Source: Streptomyces toyocaensis (lineage in GTDB: Bacteria; Actinomycetota; Actinomycetes; Streptomycetales; Streptomycetaceae). From it: DNA of 64,000 bases. Shown one piece after another: positions 26,691 to 34,966 of the stretch. The notes beneath the pieces were generated by a model that worked only from the letters and a program-made list of their open reading frames with translations, was not told the origin of the DNA and made no database searches. The stretch is taken from NCBI RefSeq assembly GCF_000725125.1, contig NZ_JFCB01000033.1:1-64000 (forward strand), read 5' to 3'. The position numbers and the translations under genes are program-made. Position 1 is the stretch's first letter; every line of letters begins with the position of its first letter.

Positions 26691-27272
26691 ATGAGCATTC
26701 GGTTCACAACGAAGGCCCGCAGGGGGGTGGTCGCACTGGCTGTTGCGGCCGGACTGGCCCTCGGAGTGGCTGGCTGCGGTGGTGGGGGAGACGACGACAA
26801 GAAGCCGGGAAGCTCGGCTTCGACGTCCAAGGACAACGGTTCTGACCCGAGTGCGCAGGAGGGGCAGGCGGACGAGCCTCTTGCTGAGCTGCGGGGGTCA
26901 GGCGGGCTACTTCTGCAGATCACATCCGCACAACGTGACGCCGGTGGATTTGTCACCGTCAACGGAAATCTGAAGAACGACGGAGCCAAGAGTGTCGTGG
27001 TCCCCGCTTCCCTGAGCGGGAATGAGACCGAGATCGTTCGTAACGGCCGATCGCTCGGTGGCGCCACGCTGGTCGACTCCAAGGGCAAGAAGCGCTACTA
27101 CGTACTGCGTGACACGGATGGTCGCCCCTTGACCACAACTGGCTTCTCCACCATCAAGGCCGGGGAGAGTCTTGCGGTGTTCATGCAGTTCCCCGCACCG
27201 CCAGCGGACGCGAGCGAAGTCACCGTCCAACTGCCCACCTTCGCCAGCGGCACCATCCAGATCTCTGGGTGA
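26691..27272 (+). CDS. lipoprotein of the Tad locus
   Basis: The 193-residue protein has a lipoprotein signal peptide with lipobox GVAG-Cys29, then a Gly/Asp/Ser-rich linker. An extracellular beta-rich domain of about 120 residues (LLLQITSAQRDAGGFVTVNG...) looks immunoglobulin-like. It is anchored on the outer face of the membrane. It lies 34 bases after tadG and its stop (27270-27272) lies 8 bases before the ATG of the OmpA-domain gene, so it is in the same operon. Exact function unknown. Confidence 0.78.
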   Translation: MSIRFTTKARRGVVALAVAAGLALGVAGCGGGGDDDKKPGSSASTSKDNGSDPSAQEGQADEPLAELRGSGGLLLQITSAQRDAGGFVTVNGNLKNDGAKSVVVPASLSGNETEIVRNGRSLGGATLVDSKGKKRYYVLRDTDGRPLTTTGFSTIKAGESLAVFMQFPAPPADASEVTVQLPTFASGTIQISG

Positions 27273-27280
27273 GGCAGAGG

Positions 27281-27895
27281 ATGACTCAGACACGCCTGAT
27301 CCTCGTCGGAACCATCGCCACCCTCCTGGCCGTCAGCCCAGGCGTGGCCCACGCCGAAGACGGCCCGAGCGTCCCTCCCGGCACCGAAGCCAGCGCCTCG
27401 GCCCCCGTGGAGCTCGACGCCAACGACCCCGATCTCAAGCTCCCCGACGGCGCCACCCTCGCGGAGCCCAAGGTGCTGGACATCAAGCAGGTCGTCGAAG
27501 ACCAGAGCGGTGACGAACGCCGCGAGGACACCAACTCCGACGTGAAGTTCGCCCTCCAGGCCGAGGTGCTGTTCGGCAAGGACAGCGCCAGGCTCGGTGG
27601 GGCGGCGAAGTCCCGTATCGCGGCCATCGCGGACGAGATCAAGACCCAGAACGCCACCAAGATCCGCGTCTTCGGCTTCACGGACGACCTGGGCTCCTCC
27701 GCCCACGGCGACGTCCTGTCCCGCAAGCGCGCCAACGCCGTGCACGGCGTCCTCGTCCAGGAGCTGAGCGACGCGAACGTCACCTACGAGGTCAGGGGCT
27801 ACGGCGAGCAGTACCCGATCGCCGACAACTCCACCGAGGCAGGCCGCAAGAAGAACCGGAGGGTGGAGATCTCCTTCCCGCGCACGGACGACTGA
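27281..27895 (+). CDS. secreted OmpA-family peptidoglycan-binding protein
   Basis: The 204-residue product has a signal peptide (MTQTRLILVG..., cleavage near AHA at residue 25) and a linker, then a C-terminal OmpA domain. This includes AEVLFGKDSARL, FGFTDDLGS...LSRKRANAVHGVL and YGEQYPIADNSTEAGRKKNRRVEI, the last being the peptidoglycan-binding signature. It should bind the cell wall and probably braces the pilus or its lipoprotein partner. ATG 27281 has GAGG 6 bases upstream; a GTG at 27269 is also in frame. Confidence 0.85.
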   Translation: MTQTRLILVGTIATLLAVSPGVAHAEDGPSVPPGTEASASAPVELDANDPDLKLPDGATLAEPKVLDIKQVVEDQSGDERREDTNSDVKFALQAEVLFGKDSARLGGAAKSRIAAIADEIKTQNATKIRVFGFTDDLGSSAHGDVLSRKRANAVHGVLVQELSDANVTYEVRGYGEQYPIADNSTEAGRKKNRRVEISFPRTDD

Positions 27896-27908
27896 CGCAA
27901 CGGACCCG

Positions 27909-27951
27909 GAGGAAAGCCCTTGGCGGACACGGCGGGCCAGGGGCTTTCCTC
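27909..27951. terminator. bidirectional terminator between OmpA and DUF192 genes
   Basis: GAGGAAAGCCC (27909-27919) pairs perfectly with GGGCTTTCCTC (27941-27951), with a further short TGGC/GCCA pairing inside. It lies between two convergent genes. Confidence 0.7.
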
Positions 27952-27957
27952 TGCTCG

Positions 27958-28353
27958 TCAGTCCTCCCGCCCCTCCGGGCCCCCTTCCCACACCACCTCC
28001 ACCCGCGCCCCGACCCGCAGACCCCACTCCGCCATCGCCCCCGCCTCCGCCTCGATCACGTGACGGGCCCTGACGCGCGGCAGGCCGAGCCGCCCCGGCG
28101 GCATGGTGCGTACGGAGATGACCCGGAGCCGCCGGTCGAGGTAGGCGACGTCGATGGACATGCGCATACGGAAGGTGTGGACGCTGTTGGCGGGCGACAG
28201 CAGCAGCGCCCCGTCGAGGGAGTCCCGCCCCAGCAGCCCCTTGGTGCGGGCCCGGTAGGAGGTGGCGACCTCCAGGGGGACGCGCACGGCCGGCCGTTCG
28301 CCGGCCTCCGCCCGCACGGTCAACTGCCCCCGTCCGTCCCGCCAGCGCCCCAT
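27958..28353 (-). CDS. DUF192 family protein
   Basis: The 131-residue protein matches the small DUF192 beta-barrel family: TSYRARTKGLLGRDSLDGALLL, NSVHTFRMRMSIDVAYLD and RVRARHVIEAEAG...GLRVGARVEV. No signal peptide is seen, unlike many members. The family's function is unknown. DUF192 genes frequently sit next to Tad pilus genes in actinobacteria, as here between the OmpA-domain gene and the pilin-toxin gene, from which it is divergent. Confidence 0.82.
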   Translation of the reverse strand: MGRWRDGRGQLTVRAEAGERPAVRVPLEVATSYRARTKGLLGRDSLDGALLLSPANSVHTFRMRMSIDVAYLDRRLRVISVRTMPPGRLGLPRVRARHVIEAEAGAMAEWGLRVGARVEVVWEGGPEGRED

Positions 28354-28572
28354 CACCGACCGACCCCCTCGCCCACCGAACCATCGCGAACCCGTCTGCG
28401 GGTGACCGTATCCCCGTCCGGGCCGGGTCAGTGGGGACGGTCGGTGAACAACCGCGATTGGGCGCTGTTTTGGGCCCACGGGCCCATGCCCTGCCACCCG
28501 TCCCTCCCTACCCTCGGGGCCTGCCGTGAACCAAACAAGGTTGCGAACCGGGGGACGTGAGGAGGGGCGGGT

Positions 28573-30915
28573 ATGCGCTCGCACGGGGGAGGAGCTGAGT
28601 CCGGGGCGGTGCGTGCGCCCGGATACGGGGGAGGGCGGCGGGACATGCCGCGGCCCCTGTCCCGGGCCCTGCTGCTGGTGCACGCGCTGTTCGCGCTCAC
28701 CGTGCTCGGTGGCCTGGGTCTGCTGCTGACCGCGGCGTCGCTCGACGCGGTGGACGGCACACTGCTCGCCCAGGTGGCCTACGCCGCTGCTCCGGGTGCG
28801 GCCGGCTGGTGGCTGGCCCGCCGTACCTGGCGGGGCGGAGCCCGGGTATGGCTCGGGCTGATCGTCGTCCAGGCATGGCTGGTCCTCGGCTCGGTGTCCA
28901 ACCTCGCCGACGGATCGGCCCGCGGCTTCACCCAGTTGCTCCTCCCCCTCCTCGTCCTGCACTTCCTCACCCGTCCGGACAGCCGCGACTGGTACCGGCT
29001 CGCCGCACCGGACCGGCGTGAGCGCCGCCCCTTCTCCCTGCCCCGGATGATCCGCTGGCGCCGCGACGACGGACAGACGGCGGTGGAGTACGCGGGCCTG
29101 GTCGCGGTCGTCGCGGCGGTCGTCGCCGCCCTCCTCGTCAGCGGCCTGGGCGGGCAGCTCCTCACCGGCATCCAGGCGCAGGTGTGCCGCGTCACCGGGG
29201 CGGCGTGTCCCGCGCCCGGTGACGGCGGCGACGGCCGGGTCACGGCGGAGGACGGTGACGGCGACGGCACCGGGGGCGGCACCGGGGACGCGACGACCGG
29301 CGGTGCCGGGAACCCCGGGGGCGACGCGGACGGCCCGGGCGGCCGGGAGCCGGGCAGCCAGGACTCCGGCGACCCCGGCGACCCGTCCGCCGCCACCGGG
29401 GACGACCCCTCCGTCGTGGACCCGGTGGCCGCCGAGGACGAGATCGACGAGCCGCCGTACGAGGACCCCACCGCCGACGGCGGGAACGAGGACGAGGGCG
29501 ACGGGGGCGACGAGGGGTGCTTCTCCGGCGTCGACGCCTTCTTCGGATGCGCCGGCGACCAGCTCAAGCAGGTCGGCGAGGGGCTGTTCGTCGACGGCAT
29601 CTGGGGTGACCTCACCGGCATCTGGGACGTGGTGACCCACCCCGTCGACACCTGGAACGGCCTGATGGACTACGGCCGGTCCCTCGGTGACGACTGGTGG
29701 AACAACACCGCCGACGCCCGCGAGAAGTGGGACGACGGAGACTGGTTCGGCGCGCTCCTGGACTGGGGCGGAGCCTCGCTCGGCACCGGCGGAACCGTCC
29801 TGTTCGACTCGTTCGTCGGCGACGACGTCGTGGACCAGTGGAACAGCGGCAACGAGACCCGCGCGGTCACCACCGTCATCTGGAACGTCGGCTCCCTCTT
29901 CATCCCCGGGTACGGCGAAGCGAAGATCGCCGAGAAGATCGGCTCGCTCGGCCGGCTGAGCAAGGTCGTCGACGACGCCGCCGAGGCCGCCCAGGACGCG
30001 CGGCGCGCGGCCGAGGCCGGCGACCTCGACGCGCTGGACGACGCCGTGCGGCGCGCCGACGAGGCGGCGGACGAGGCGGAGGACGCGGCTCGCCGCACCG
30101 GCTGCACCCTCTCCGCCCCCACCCGCCGGATCCCGTACGGCGAGGGCCCGCACCCGGGTACGAGCGGCGGACCCGGCAGGGGCACCACCGTGCTCGCCGC
30201 CGGCCCCGTCGCGCGCGGCCCGTACGCCGTACTGGCCGAAGGCGGCTGCGACGAGGAGGCCAGGCAGCAGGCCGAGGAGGCGCGCGCCGCGGAGCGCCAG
30301 GCCTACCTGGAACGCAAGCGCGCCGCGGAACCGGACCGCGCCCGGGAGGCGCTGGCGAACAGGAAGCAGTACCCCGAGCCGGAGCACGGCGACACGAGCG
30401 ACCCGCGCAACTACAACCCGCCGGAGTGGGCCGACGACCTCGCGAGCCGCACGTACGGCGACCCGGACAACGGCGACGGCTTCTGGGCGAGCCGCGACCG
30501 CAACCCCAGCCCCAACTGGCGCAACGAGTCGTGGCTGCGCTACCAGGAGCAGGTCACCGGTACGCAGCGCGGCTACGAGTACGTCGTCCCGCACCCCGAC
30601 CCCGAGGTGCCGGACGTCGAGTTCGACGGCTGGGACTCCTCCCGCAGGACCTACCTCGAGGCCAAGAACGGCTACGACAGCTTCCTGGCCGCCGACCGCA
30701 CGGAACTCACCCCGTCCGGCCGGGAACGGCTGCTGGCCGAGGCACGCCGGCAGGTGAGCGCGGCGAAGGGCAAGGACATCGAGTGGCACTTCTCGAACGA
30801 GGAGGTCGCCGACGCGGCCCGCGACGCCTTCGAGGACGCGGGCCTGGACATCGAGGTCGTCCACACCAAGCCGGAGCGGGTCGCCGGCGACAGGCGGCCG
30901 GAGGCGTTCGGCTGA
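28573..30915 (+). CDS. membrane protein with internal Flp-pilin segment and C-terminal Tox-REase-5-like nuclease domain
   Basis: The product has 780 residues. Residues about 30-135 contain three to four membrane helices. At 165-200 there is a Flp-type class III pilin segment (DGQTAVEYAGLVAVVAAVV). Residues 212-320 are an acidic Gly/Asp-rich spacer. Residues about 330-470 resemble pre-toxin regions (IWGDLTGIWDVVTHPVDTW), followed by helical/coiled-coil stretches to about 600. The last 150 residues look like Tox-REase-5, a PD-(D/E)xK fold toxin, with Asp685, Glu696 and Lys698 (TYLEAKNGYDSF) as the likely active site. GGAGG precedes ATG 28573. An immunity-type gene follows. It probably delivers or displays a nuclease; coupling to the pilus is inferred. 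Confidence 0.8.
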   Translation: MRSHGGGAESGAVRAPGYGGGRRDMPRPLSRALLLVHALFALTVLGGLGLLLTAASLDAVDGTLLAQVAYAAAPGAAGWWLARRTWRGGARVWLGLIVVQAWLVLGSVSNLADGSARGFTQLLLPLLVLHFLTRPDSRDWYRLAAPDRRERRPFSLPRMIRWRRDDGQTAVEYAGLVAVVAAVVAALLVSGLGGQLLTGIQAQVCRVTGAACPAPGDGGDGRVTAEDGDGDGTGGGTGDATTGGAGNPGGDADGPGGREPGSQDSGDPGDPSAATGDDPSVVDPVAAEDEIDEPPYEDPTADGGNEDEGDGGDEGCFSGVDAFFGCAGDQLKQVGEGLFVDGIWGDLTGIWDVVTHPVDTWNGLMDYGRSLGDDWWNNTADAREKWDDGDWFGALLDWGGASLGTGGTVLFDSFVGDDVVDQWNSGNETRAVTTVIWNVGSLFIPGYGEAKIAEKIGSLGRLSKVVDDAAEAAQDARRAAEAGDLDALDDAVRRADEAADEAEDAARRTGCTLSAPTRRIPYGEGPHPGTSGGPGRGTTVLAAGPVARGPYAVLAEGGCDEEARQQAEEARAAERQAYLERKRAAEPDRAREALANRKQYPEPEHGDTSDPRNYNPPEWADDLASRTYGDPDNGDGFWASRDRNPSPNWRNESWLRYQEQVTGTQRGYEYVVPHPDPEVPDVEFDGWDSSRRTYLEAKNGYDSFLAADRTELTPSGRERLLAEARRQVSAAKGKDIEWHFSNEEVADAARDAFEDAGLDIEVVHTKPERVAGDRRPEAFG

Positions 30916-30994
30916 CGGGGCGCCGGCCGGACCGCGGCCCTAAGGTGGTCGCGGCGGTGGACGTGGGCGCGAGGCGAGAGGAGAGGGACGGGAC

Positions 30995-31729
30995 ATGAGA
31001 CGCGTGGTGCGGGGCTTCTGGGGACCCCGGCAGGAGTCGGCGGAGGAACTGGCCGCACGGTGGAGCACGACGCTGGACCGGTTCGCGACGCTGCTGCCGG
31101 AGGCGGCGGGCGGACCGGGCGAGACGGCCGGCGCGCCGTCCTGGAAGTGGCGCACCGTCCCCGCCGCCGGGCCCGCCGAGACGGTCCGGCCGGACGAGCC
31201 GTCGCTGCACGGCGCGCTGCGCGCGGCCCGCGAGGCCGACCCCTGGGCGGCGGCCAACGGCACGTCGCTGCGGCTGCTCGCCGACCGCCCCGCCGCCGGC
31301 TGGAAGGTGGAGATCGCCGGGCTGGCGGGCGGCGCCCCGGACTCCCTGCTCCAGTCACTGGTCGCCACCATCACCTCCCCCGACGAGGCGTCGCTCCCCG
31401 ACGCCGCGCTCCTCACCGTCGTGGCGGAGGCCTGGCGGCCGGACTACGGCGACGTGAGCGACCGGTCGGTCACCTCCGCCCTGAAGAAGGAGGCCGGCTT
31501 CCGGGTCGGCACGCCGTCGGTCGGCTGGATCGGCTACCTGTCCGCGGGCCGCGCCGCGCGCGTCCCCGCCGGCCTGACGGCCGACCGCGTCCAACTGCCC
31601 ACCGGGGGACTGCTCCTCGCCCTCACCTCCCCGGGGGACACCGCGGCCGTCGTCGAGGCGTACCGGACCCTCAAGAAGTCCGGTGCACTGGAGCCGCTGC
31701 CCCGCCCGATGGACAGGCCCGCGCTGTGA
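30995..31729 (+). CDS. Imm52-like immunity protein
   Basis: The 244-residue cytoplasmic protein starts with RGFWGPRQESAEELAARW, the opening typical of Imm52, an immunity family that partners Tox-REase-5 nucleases. A middle region with LRAAREADPWAAANGTSLRLL and a C-terminal alpha/beta part follow. It lies 79 bases after the toxin gene on the same strand, the usual place for cognate immunity, and its stop overlaps the next gene (GTGA). It should bind and block the nuclease domain in the producing cell. Confidence 0.75.
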   Translation: MRRVVRGFWGPRQESAEELAARWSTTLDRFATLLPEAAGGPGETAGAPSWKWRTVPAAGPAETVRPDEPSLHGALRAAREADPWAAANGTSLRLLADRPAAGWKVEIAGLAGGAPDSLLQSLVATITSPDEASLPDAALLTVVAEAWRPDYGDVSDRSVTSALKKEAGFRVGTPSVGWIGYLSAGRAARVPAGLTADRVQLPTGGLLLALTSPGDTAAVVEAYRTLKKSGALEPLPRPMDRPAL

Positions 31730-32235
31730 CAGCCCGTGCGGGTGAGCCCTTCGACACGGGCCGGGCGGTGTCCGACATCGAGGCCGCCCTGTCCGTCCCC
31801 CTCCCGGACTCCGGTCCGGCGGCCGACGAGGGGGAGCCCGGCACCGGCGAGTGGAGGTCGACCCGGGGCGAGGGGTTCCTGCTCCTCCCCCTCTGGGAGA
31901 GCGAAGCGCTCACGGGTGTGTACGGCCGCGCGTGGAACGACGCGGAGGCGAGGGCGCAGGCGCACCTGGCCGCGCTGGTGGCGGAACTGGACCGCCGCTG
32001 GGGACCGCACCGGACGGTGACCATGGGCCCGGCATTGCTCCGGCGCCCGGGCGTGGAACCCTTCCGCACCCTCGTCGCCAAGGACTGCAACGGCGACCTG
32101 GCCCTCTGGGGGCCGGTGCCCGCCCCGGACGGCCGCCTGGCCGCCGTCTCCCTCAACCAGTCCGACGGCGACGCCCCGCTGATCCTCACCGCACTGGTCA
32201 TGGACCGGCCGCTGCCCGATGTGACCGTGTTGTAG
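31726..32235 (+). CDS. hypothetical protein, possible second immunity factor
   Basis: The 169-residue protein has no signal peptide or membrane helix. Visible features are an acidic N-terminal third, a central aromatic strand-rich part (WRSTRGEGFLLLPLWESEAL), a helix (AHLAALVAELDRRWG) and a C-terminal segment AKDCNGDLALWGPV...LILTALVMDRPLP. I do not recognise the family. Translational coupling to the Imm52-like gene (overlap GTGA) suggests a role in the same toxin system, either as a second immunity protein or an adaptor. Confidence 0.65.
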   Translation: MTARAGEPFDTGRAVSDIEAALSVPLPDSGPAADEGEPGTGEWRSTRGEGFLLLPLWESEALTGVYGRAWNDAEARAQAHLAALVAELDRRWGPHRTVTMGPALLRRPGVEPFRTLVAKDCNGDLALWGPVPAPDGRLAAVSLNQSDGDAPLILTALVMDRPLPDVTVL

Positions 32236-32328
32236 CAGGAGTTGACACCCTCCACTCTGGTGCCGTGCGGCGGGCCCCGGATAACTTGGGGTCGCTCGAG
32301 AGAAGCCTCGCCCCACCGGGAGCCGACC

Positions 32329-32982
32329 GTGACCCGCCGCCCCACCCTGCTCGCAGCGTTCGCGCTGACCGCCACAGCGGTGTTGACGCTGTCCGCCTGC
32401 GGAGGCGACGACGCCCCCGCCAAGGCCGGCGACGACATCGCCGGCGCCGACACGGACGGCGAGAAGTCGACCCCCACGACCGCCCCGCCGGCATCGGCCG
32501 ACCGGCCGAGGATCGAGCTGCCCTCCGACGTCACGCCCACGTTCGAGTGGAAGAAATCCGGCGACCCGGCCAAGGACGCGGTGCTCCATGACGCCGAGCA
32601 GCGGATCAGGGCGGTGGACATGGCCATCGCGGAACAGGATCCCCTCCACGAGGCGTACCGCTTCTACTCCGAGGGCACGGCGGCCGCGGGGAGCCAGAAG
32701 TACATCCAGGAGTTCGTCGACCACCAGGCCCGCACGACGGGTTCGGCCCGCTATTACAACGAGAGCGTGACCGTCAACAAGGACGGAACGGCAGCCCTGG
32801 TGTACTGCGAGGACCAGAGCAAGGCGTACAACAAGTTCCTCGAGACGGGCAAGACGGACGTCACCGAGGTGACGAAGGACTCGTACGTCATCTACGCGAG
32901 CACCCTGCGCAAGAACAAGAGCGGTGTGTGGGTCACCGAGCGCCTGACGTCCCAGAGGGGGAGCGCCAAGTGCCGGCCGTGA
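32329..32982 (+). CDS. lipoprotein downstream of the toxin-immunity genes
   Basis: The 217-residue protein has a lipoprotein signal with Cys24 after LTLSA and a Thr/Pro/Asp-rich linker. An extracellular domain (about residues 60-217) contains a helix, AEQRIRAVDMAIAEQDPLHEA, and strands such as RYYNESVTVNKDGTAALVYC, with a pattern like an NTF2-type or Rpf-associated fold. GTG 32329 starts directly at the signal. The gene overlaps the next one by 13 bases. Unknown function; probably cell-surface. Confidence 0.72.
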   Translation: MTRRPTLLAAFALTATAVLTLSACGGDDAPAKAGDDIAGADTDGEKSTPTTAPPASADRPRIELPSDVTPTFEWKKSGDPAKDAVLHDAEQRIRAVDMAIAEQDPLHEAYRFYSEGTAAAGSQKYIQEFVDHQARTTGSARYYNESVTVNKDGTAALVYCEDQSKAYNKFLETGKTDVTEVTKDSYVIYASTLRKNKSGVWVTERLTSQRGSAKCRP

Positions 32983-34001
32983 TGCGACAGCGTCTGCGGA
33001 TCGCCGGGGGAGTCACGGCACTGGTTCTCGCGGCTGCCGCCCCCGTGCACGCGGACACCGGATTCGGCGGTGGCACCGACGGCGACACGCAGCAGCGTGC
33101 CGAAACCGGCGCCGACGGGACCGTTTCCGTGACCGTCGGCGGGGTCGTCTTCGACCGTTCGAAGAACGGGACCGGTGACTCCGCGGGTGCGCTGACGTCC
33201 TCCACGTCGTGGACCCCGCCCGCCTGCTGGTACGCCCCGAAGTACACGCCCGAGCAGTTGCAGGCCTACCTGGAACCCATCTGGGAGGCCGGGTCGACGG
33301 GTCACGAGTGGGACGCCGAGCAGCGGGAGAAGTACACGGACCCGGACGACCCGAAGAAGGACTTCAACAAGGACAAGTCCGGCAAGGGCTATTGGTGGGG
33401 CTCGTACGTCAACGAGAGCTTCCCGCCCGGCTGGGACTCCTGCACCGAGGACTACTTCTGGGTGGACGAGGGCGAGGCCCCGCCCGCGGACATCGAGAAC
33501 GCGGTCACACCGGAGATCCTCGCCCAGCTCGCCTACGCCGAGATCCGCGTCCCGGGCACCGAGGTCACGCTCGCCCCCGCGGAGGCGACCAAGGTGAACC
33601 TGCCGACCTGGGCGTGGCTGGACGGCGCGGAGTTCAAGCCGGTCTCCGTCACCGCGTCCGTCCCGGAGATCGGCATCGAGGCGACCGCCACGGCGGAACC
33701 CGTCTCGCTGAAGATCGAGCCGGGCACCCCGGACGCCGGGACCCACCCGGCCTCGGGCGTCTGCGCGCCGGCCGGCGGCCGGATCGGGCAGCCGTACGCG
33801 AAGGGCAAGGCGGACCAGACGCCACCGTGCGGGGTGACGTACCTGCGTTCCTCGGGCGACGGCACCTTCCCTCTCCGGGCCACGGTCACCTGGGAGATCC
33901 ACTGGACGGGCACCGGCGGCGCGGGCGGCGATCTGCCCGACGGCGAGTTCGGCGCCACCCAGGACGTCGTGGTCCAGGAAATCCAGGCGGTCAACCGCTG
34001 A
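32970..34001 (+). CDS. secreted hypothetical protein
   Basis: The 343-residue product has a signal peptide (basic start, then GVTALVLAAAAPVHA, cleavage near residue 30). The mature region is Trp/Tyr-rich and Cys-containing (WTPPACWYAPKYTPEQLQAYLEP), with a Lys/Asp-rich loop around DPKKDFNKDKSGKGYWWG and a beta-rich C-terminal part. Start GTG 32970 has GGGGGAG 6 bases upstream; ATG 32982 is an alternative. It is probably cotranscribed with the lipoprotein gene it overlaps. I do not recognise the family. Confidence 0.7.
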   Translation: MPAVMRQRLRIAGGVTALVLAAAAPVHADTGFGGGTDGDTQQRAETGADGTVSVTVGGVVFDRSKNGTGDSAGALTSSTSWTPPACWYAPKYTPEQLQAYLEPIWEAGSTGHEWDAEQREKYTDPDDPKKDFNKDKSGKGYWWGSYVNESFPPGWDSCTEDYFWVDEGEAPPADIENAVTPEILAQLAYAEIRVPGTEVTLAPAEATKVNLPTWAWLDGAEFKPVSVTASVPEIGIEATATAEPVSLKIEPGTPDAGTHPASGVCAPAGGRIGQPYAKGKADQTPPCGVTYLRSSGDGTFPLRATVTWEIHWTGTGGAGGDLPDGEFGATQDVVVQEIQAVNR

Positions 34002-34020
34002 GTTCGGGTAGGAAGGGCCC

Positions 34021-34896
34021 ATGACGACACTTGGCGCGGTCTTCCGTCCCCAGCTCGCCCCCGAGCGGCTCCGTGCCGTCGCGCGGACCGCGGACGAGTC
34101 CGGTCTCGAGGAACTCTGGTTGTGGGAGGACTGTTTCCGGGAGGGCGGGATCTCGACCGGCGCCGCCGCGCTGGCGTGGACCGAGCGGGTGCGGGTCGGG
34201 GTCGGACTGCTTCCCGTGCCGTTGCGGAACGTCGCCGTCACCGCGATGGAGGCCGCGACCCTGCACCGGATGTTCCCCGGCCGCGCGATGCTCGGGGTCG
34301 GGCACGGGGTGCAGGACTGGATGGGGCAGGTCGGGGCGCGCGTCGAGTCGCCGGTGACGCTGCTGCGGGAGCACCTCCTCGCGTTGCGCGCCCTGTTGGG
34401 CGGAGAAAGGGTCACCACCGAGGGGCGGTACGTCATGCTCGACGACGTCGCCCTCGACTGGCCGCCGCAGGGCCCGGTCGAGGTGCTCGCCGGCGCCACC
34501 GGGCCCCGTACCGTGCGGCTCACGGGTGAGGCCGCCGACGGGACCATCCTCACCGCCGCCACCTCCCCGGACGGGGTGCGGCATGCGCGTCGGCTCGTCG
34601 AGGAGGGGCGGGCCGCCGCGGGACGCACCGGCACACCGCACAGGATCGTCGTCTATCTGCTCGCCGCCACGGGAGAGGGAGCGGACGAGCGGCTGCGGGC
34701 CGGACTGGCCGCCGAGGGCGTCGCCGGAGAGGCGGACCTCGGGGTGGCCGGGGACGCCTCCGCCGTCGCCGGGGCGGTGCGGCGGCTGGCGGACGCCGGG
34801 GCCGACTCGGTCGTCCTCCAGCCGACCGGCGACGAACCCGACCCCGAGGGCTTCGTGCGGTTCGTGGCGGAGGACGTTCGGCCCCTCGTGCCGTGA
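34021..34896 (+). CDS. LLM-class F420-dependent oxidoreductase
   Basis: The 291-residue protein is a luciferase-like monooxygenase-fold enzyme. It has an N-terminal GAVFRPQLAPERLRAVARTADESGLEELWLWED stretch (only partly quoted motif: ELWLWED), the conserved strand RVRVGVGLLPVPLRNVAVTA and the segment RMFPGRAMLGVGHG. A C-terminal barrel completes it. In actinomycetes this clade usually uses coenzyme F420H2. The substrate is unknown. It lies 19 bases after the secreted protein gene. Confidence 0.82.
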   Translation: MTTLGAVFRPQLAPERLRAVARTADESGLEELWLWEDCFREGGISTGAAALAWTERVRVGVGLLPVPLRNVAVTAMEAATLHRMFPGRAMLGVGHGVQDWMGQVGARVESPVTLLREHLLALRALLGGERVTTEGRYVMLDDVALDWPPQGPVEVLAGATGPRTVRLTGEAADGTILTAATSPDGVRHARRLVEEGRAAAGRTGTPHRIVVYLLAATGEGADERLRAGLAAEGVAGEADLGVAGDASAVAGAVRRLADAGADSVVLQPTGDEPDPEGFVRFVAEDVRPLVP

Positions 34897-34966
34897 CGAG
34901 CCGATGACCGGGCGACGAGCCGATAACCGGGCGACAGGAGGTGCCGCGTTCGGGCAGGGTCGGAGC

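Noticed and set aside
32242..32247. TTGACA as a -35 box before the lipoprotein gene
   Set aside because: No -10 element was found at 16-19 bases; the nearest AT-rich hexamer is about 35 bases away.
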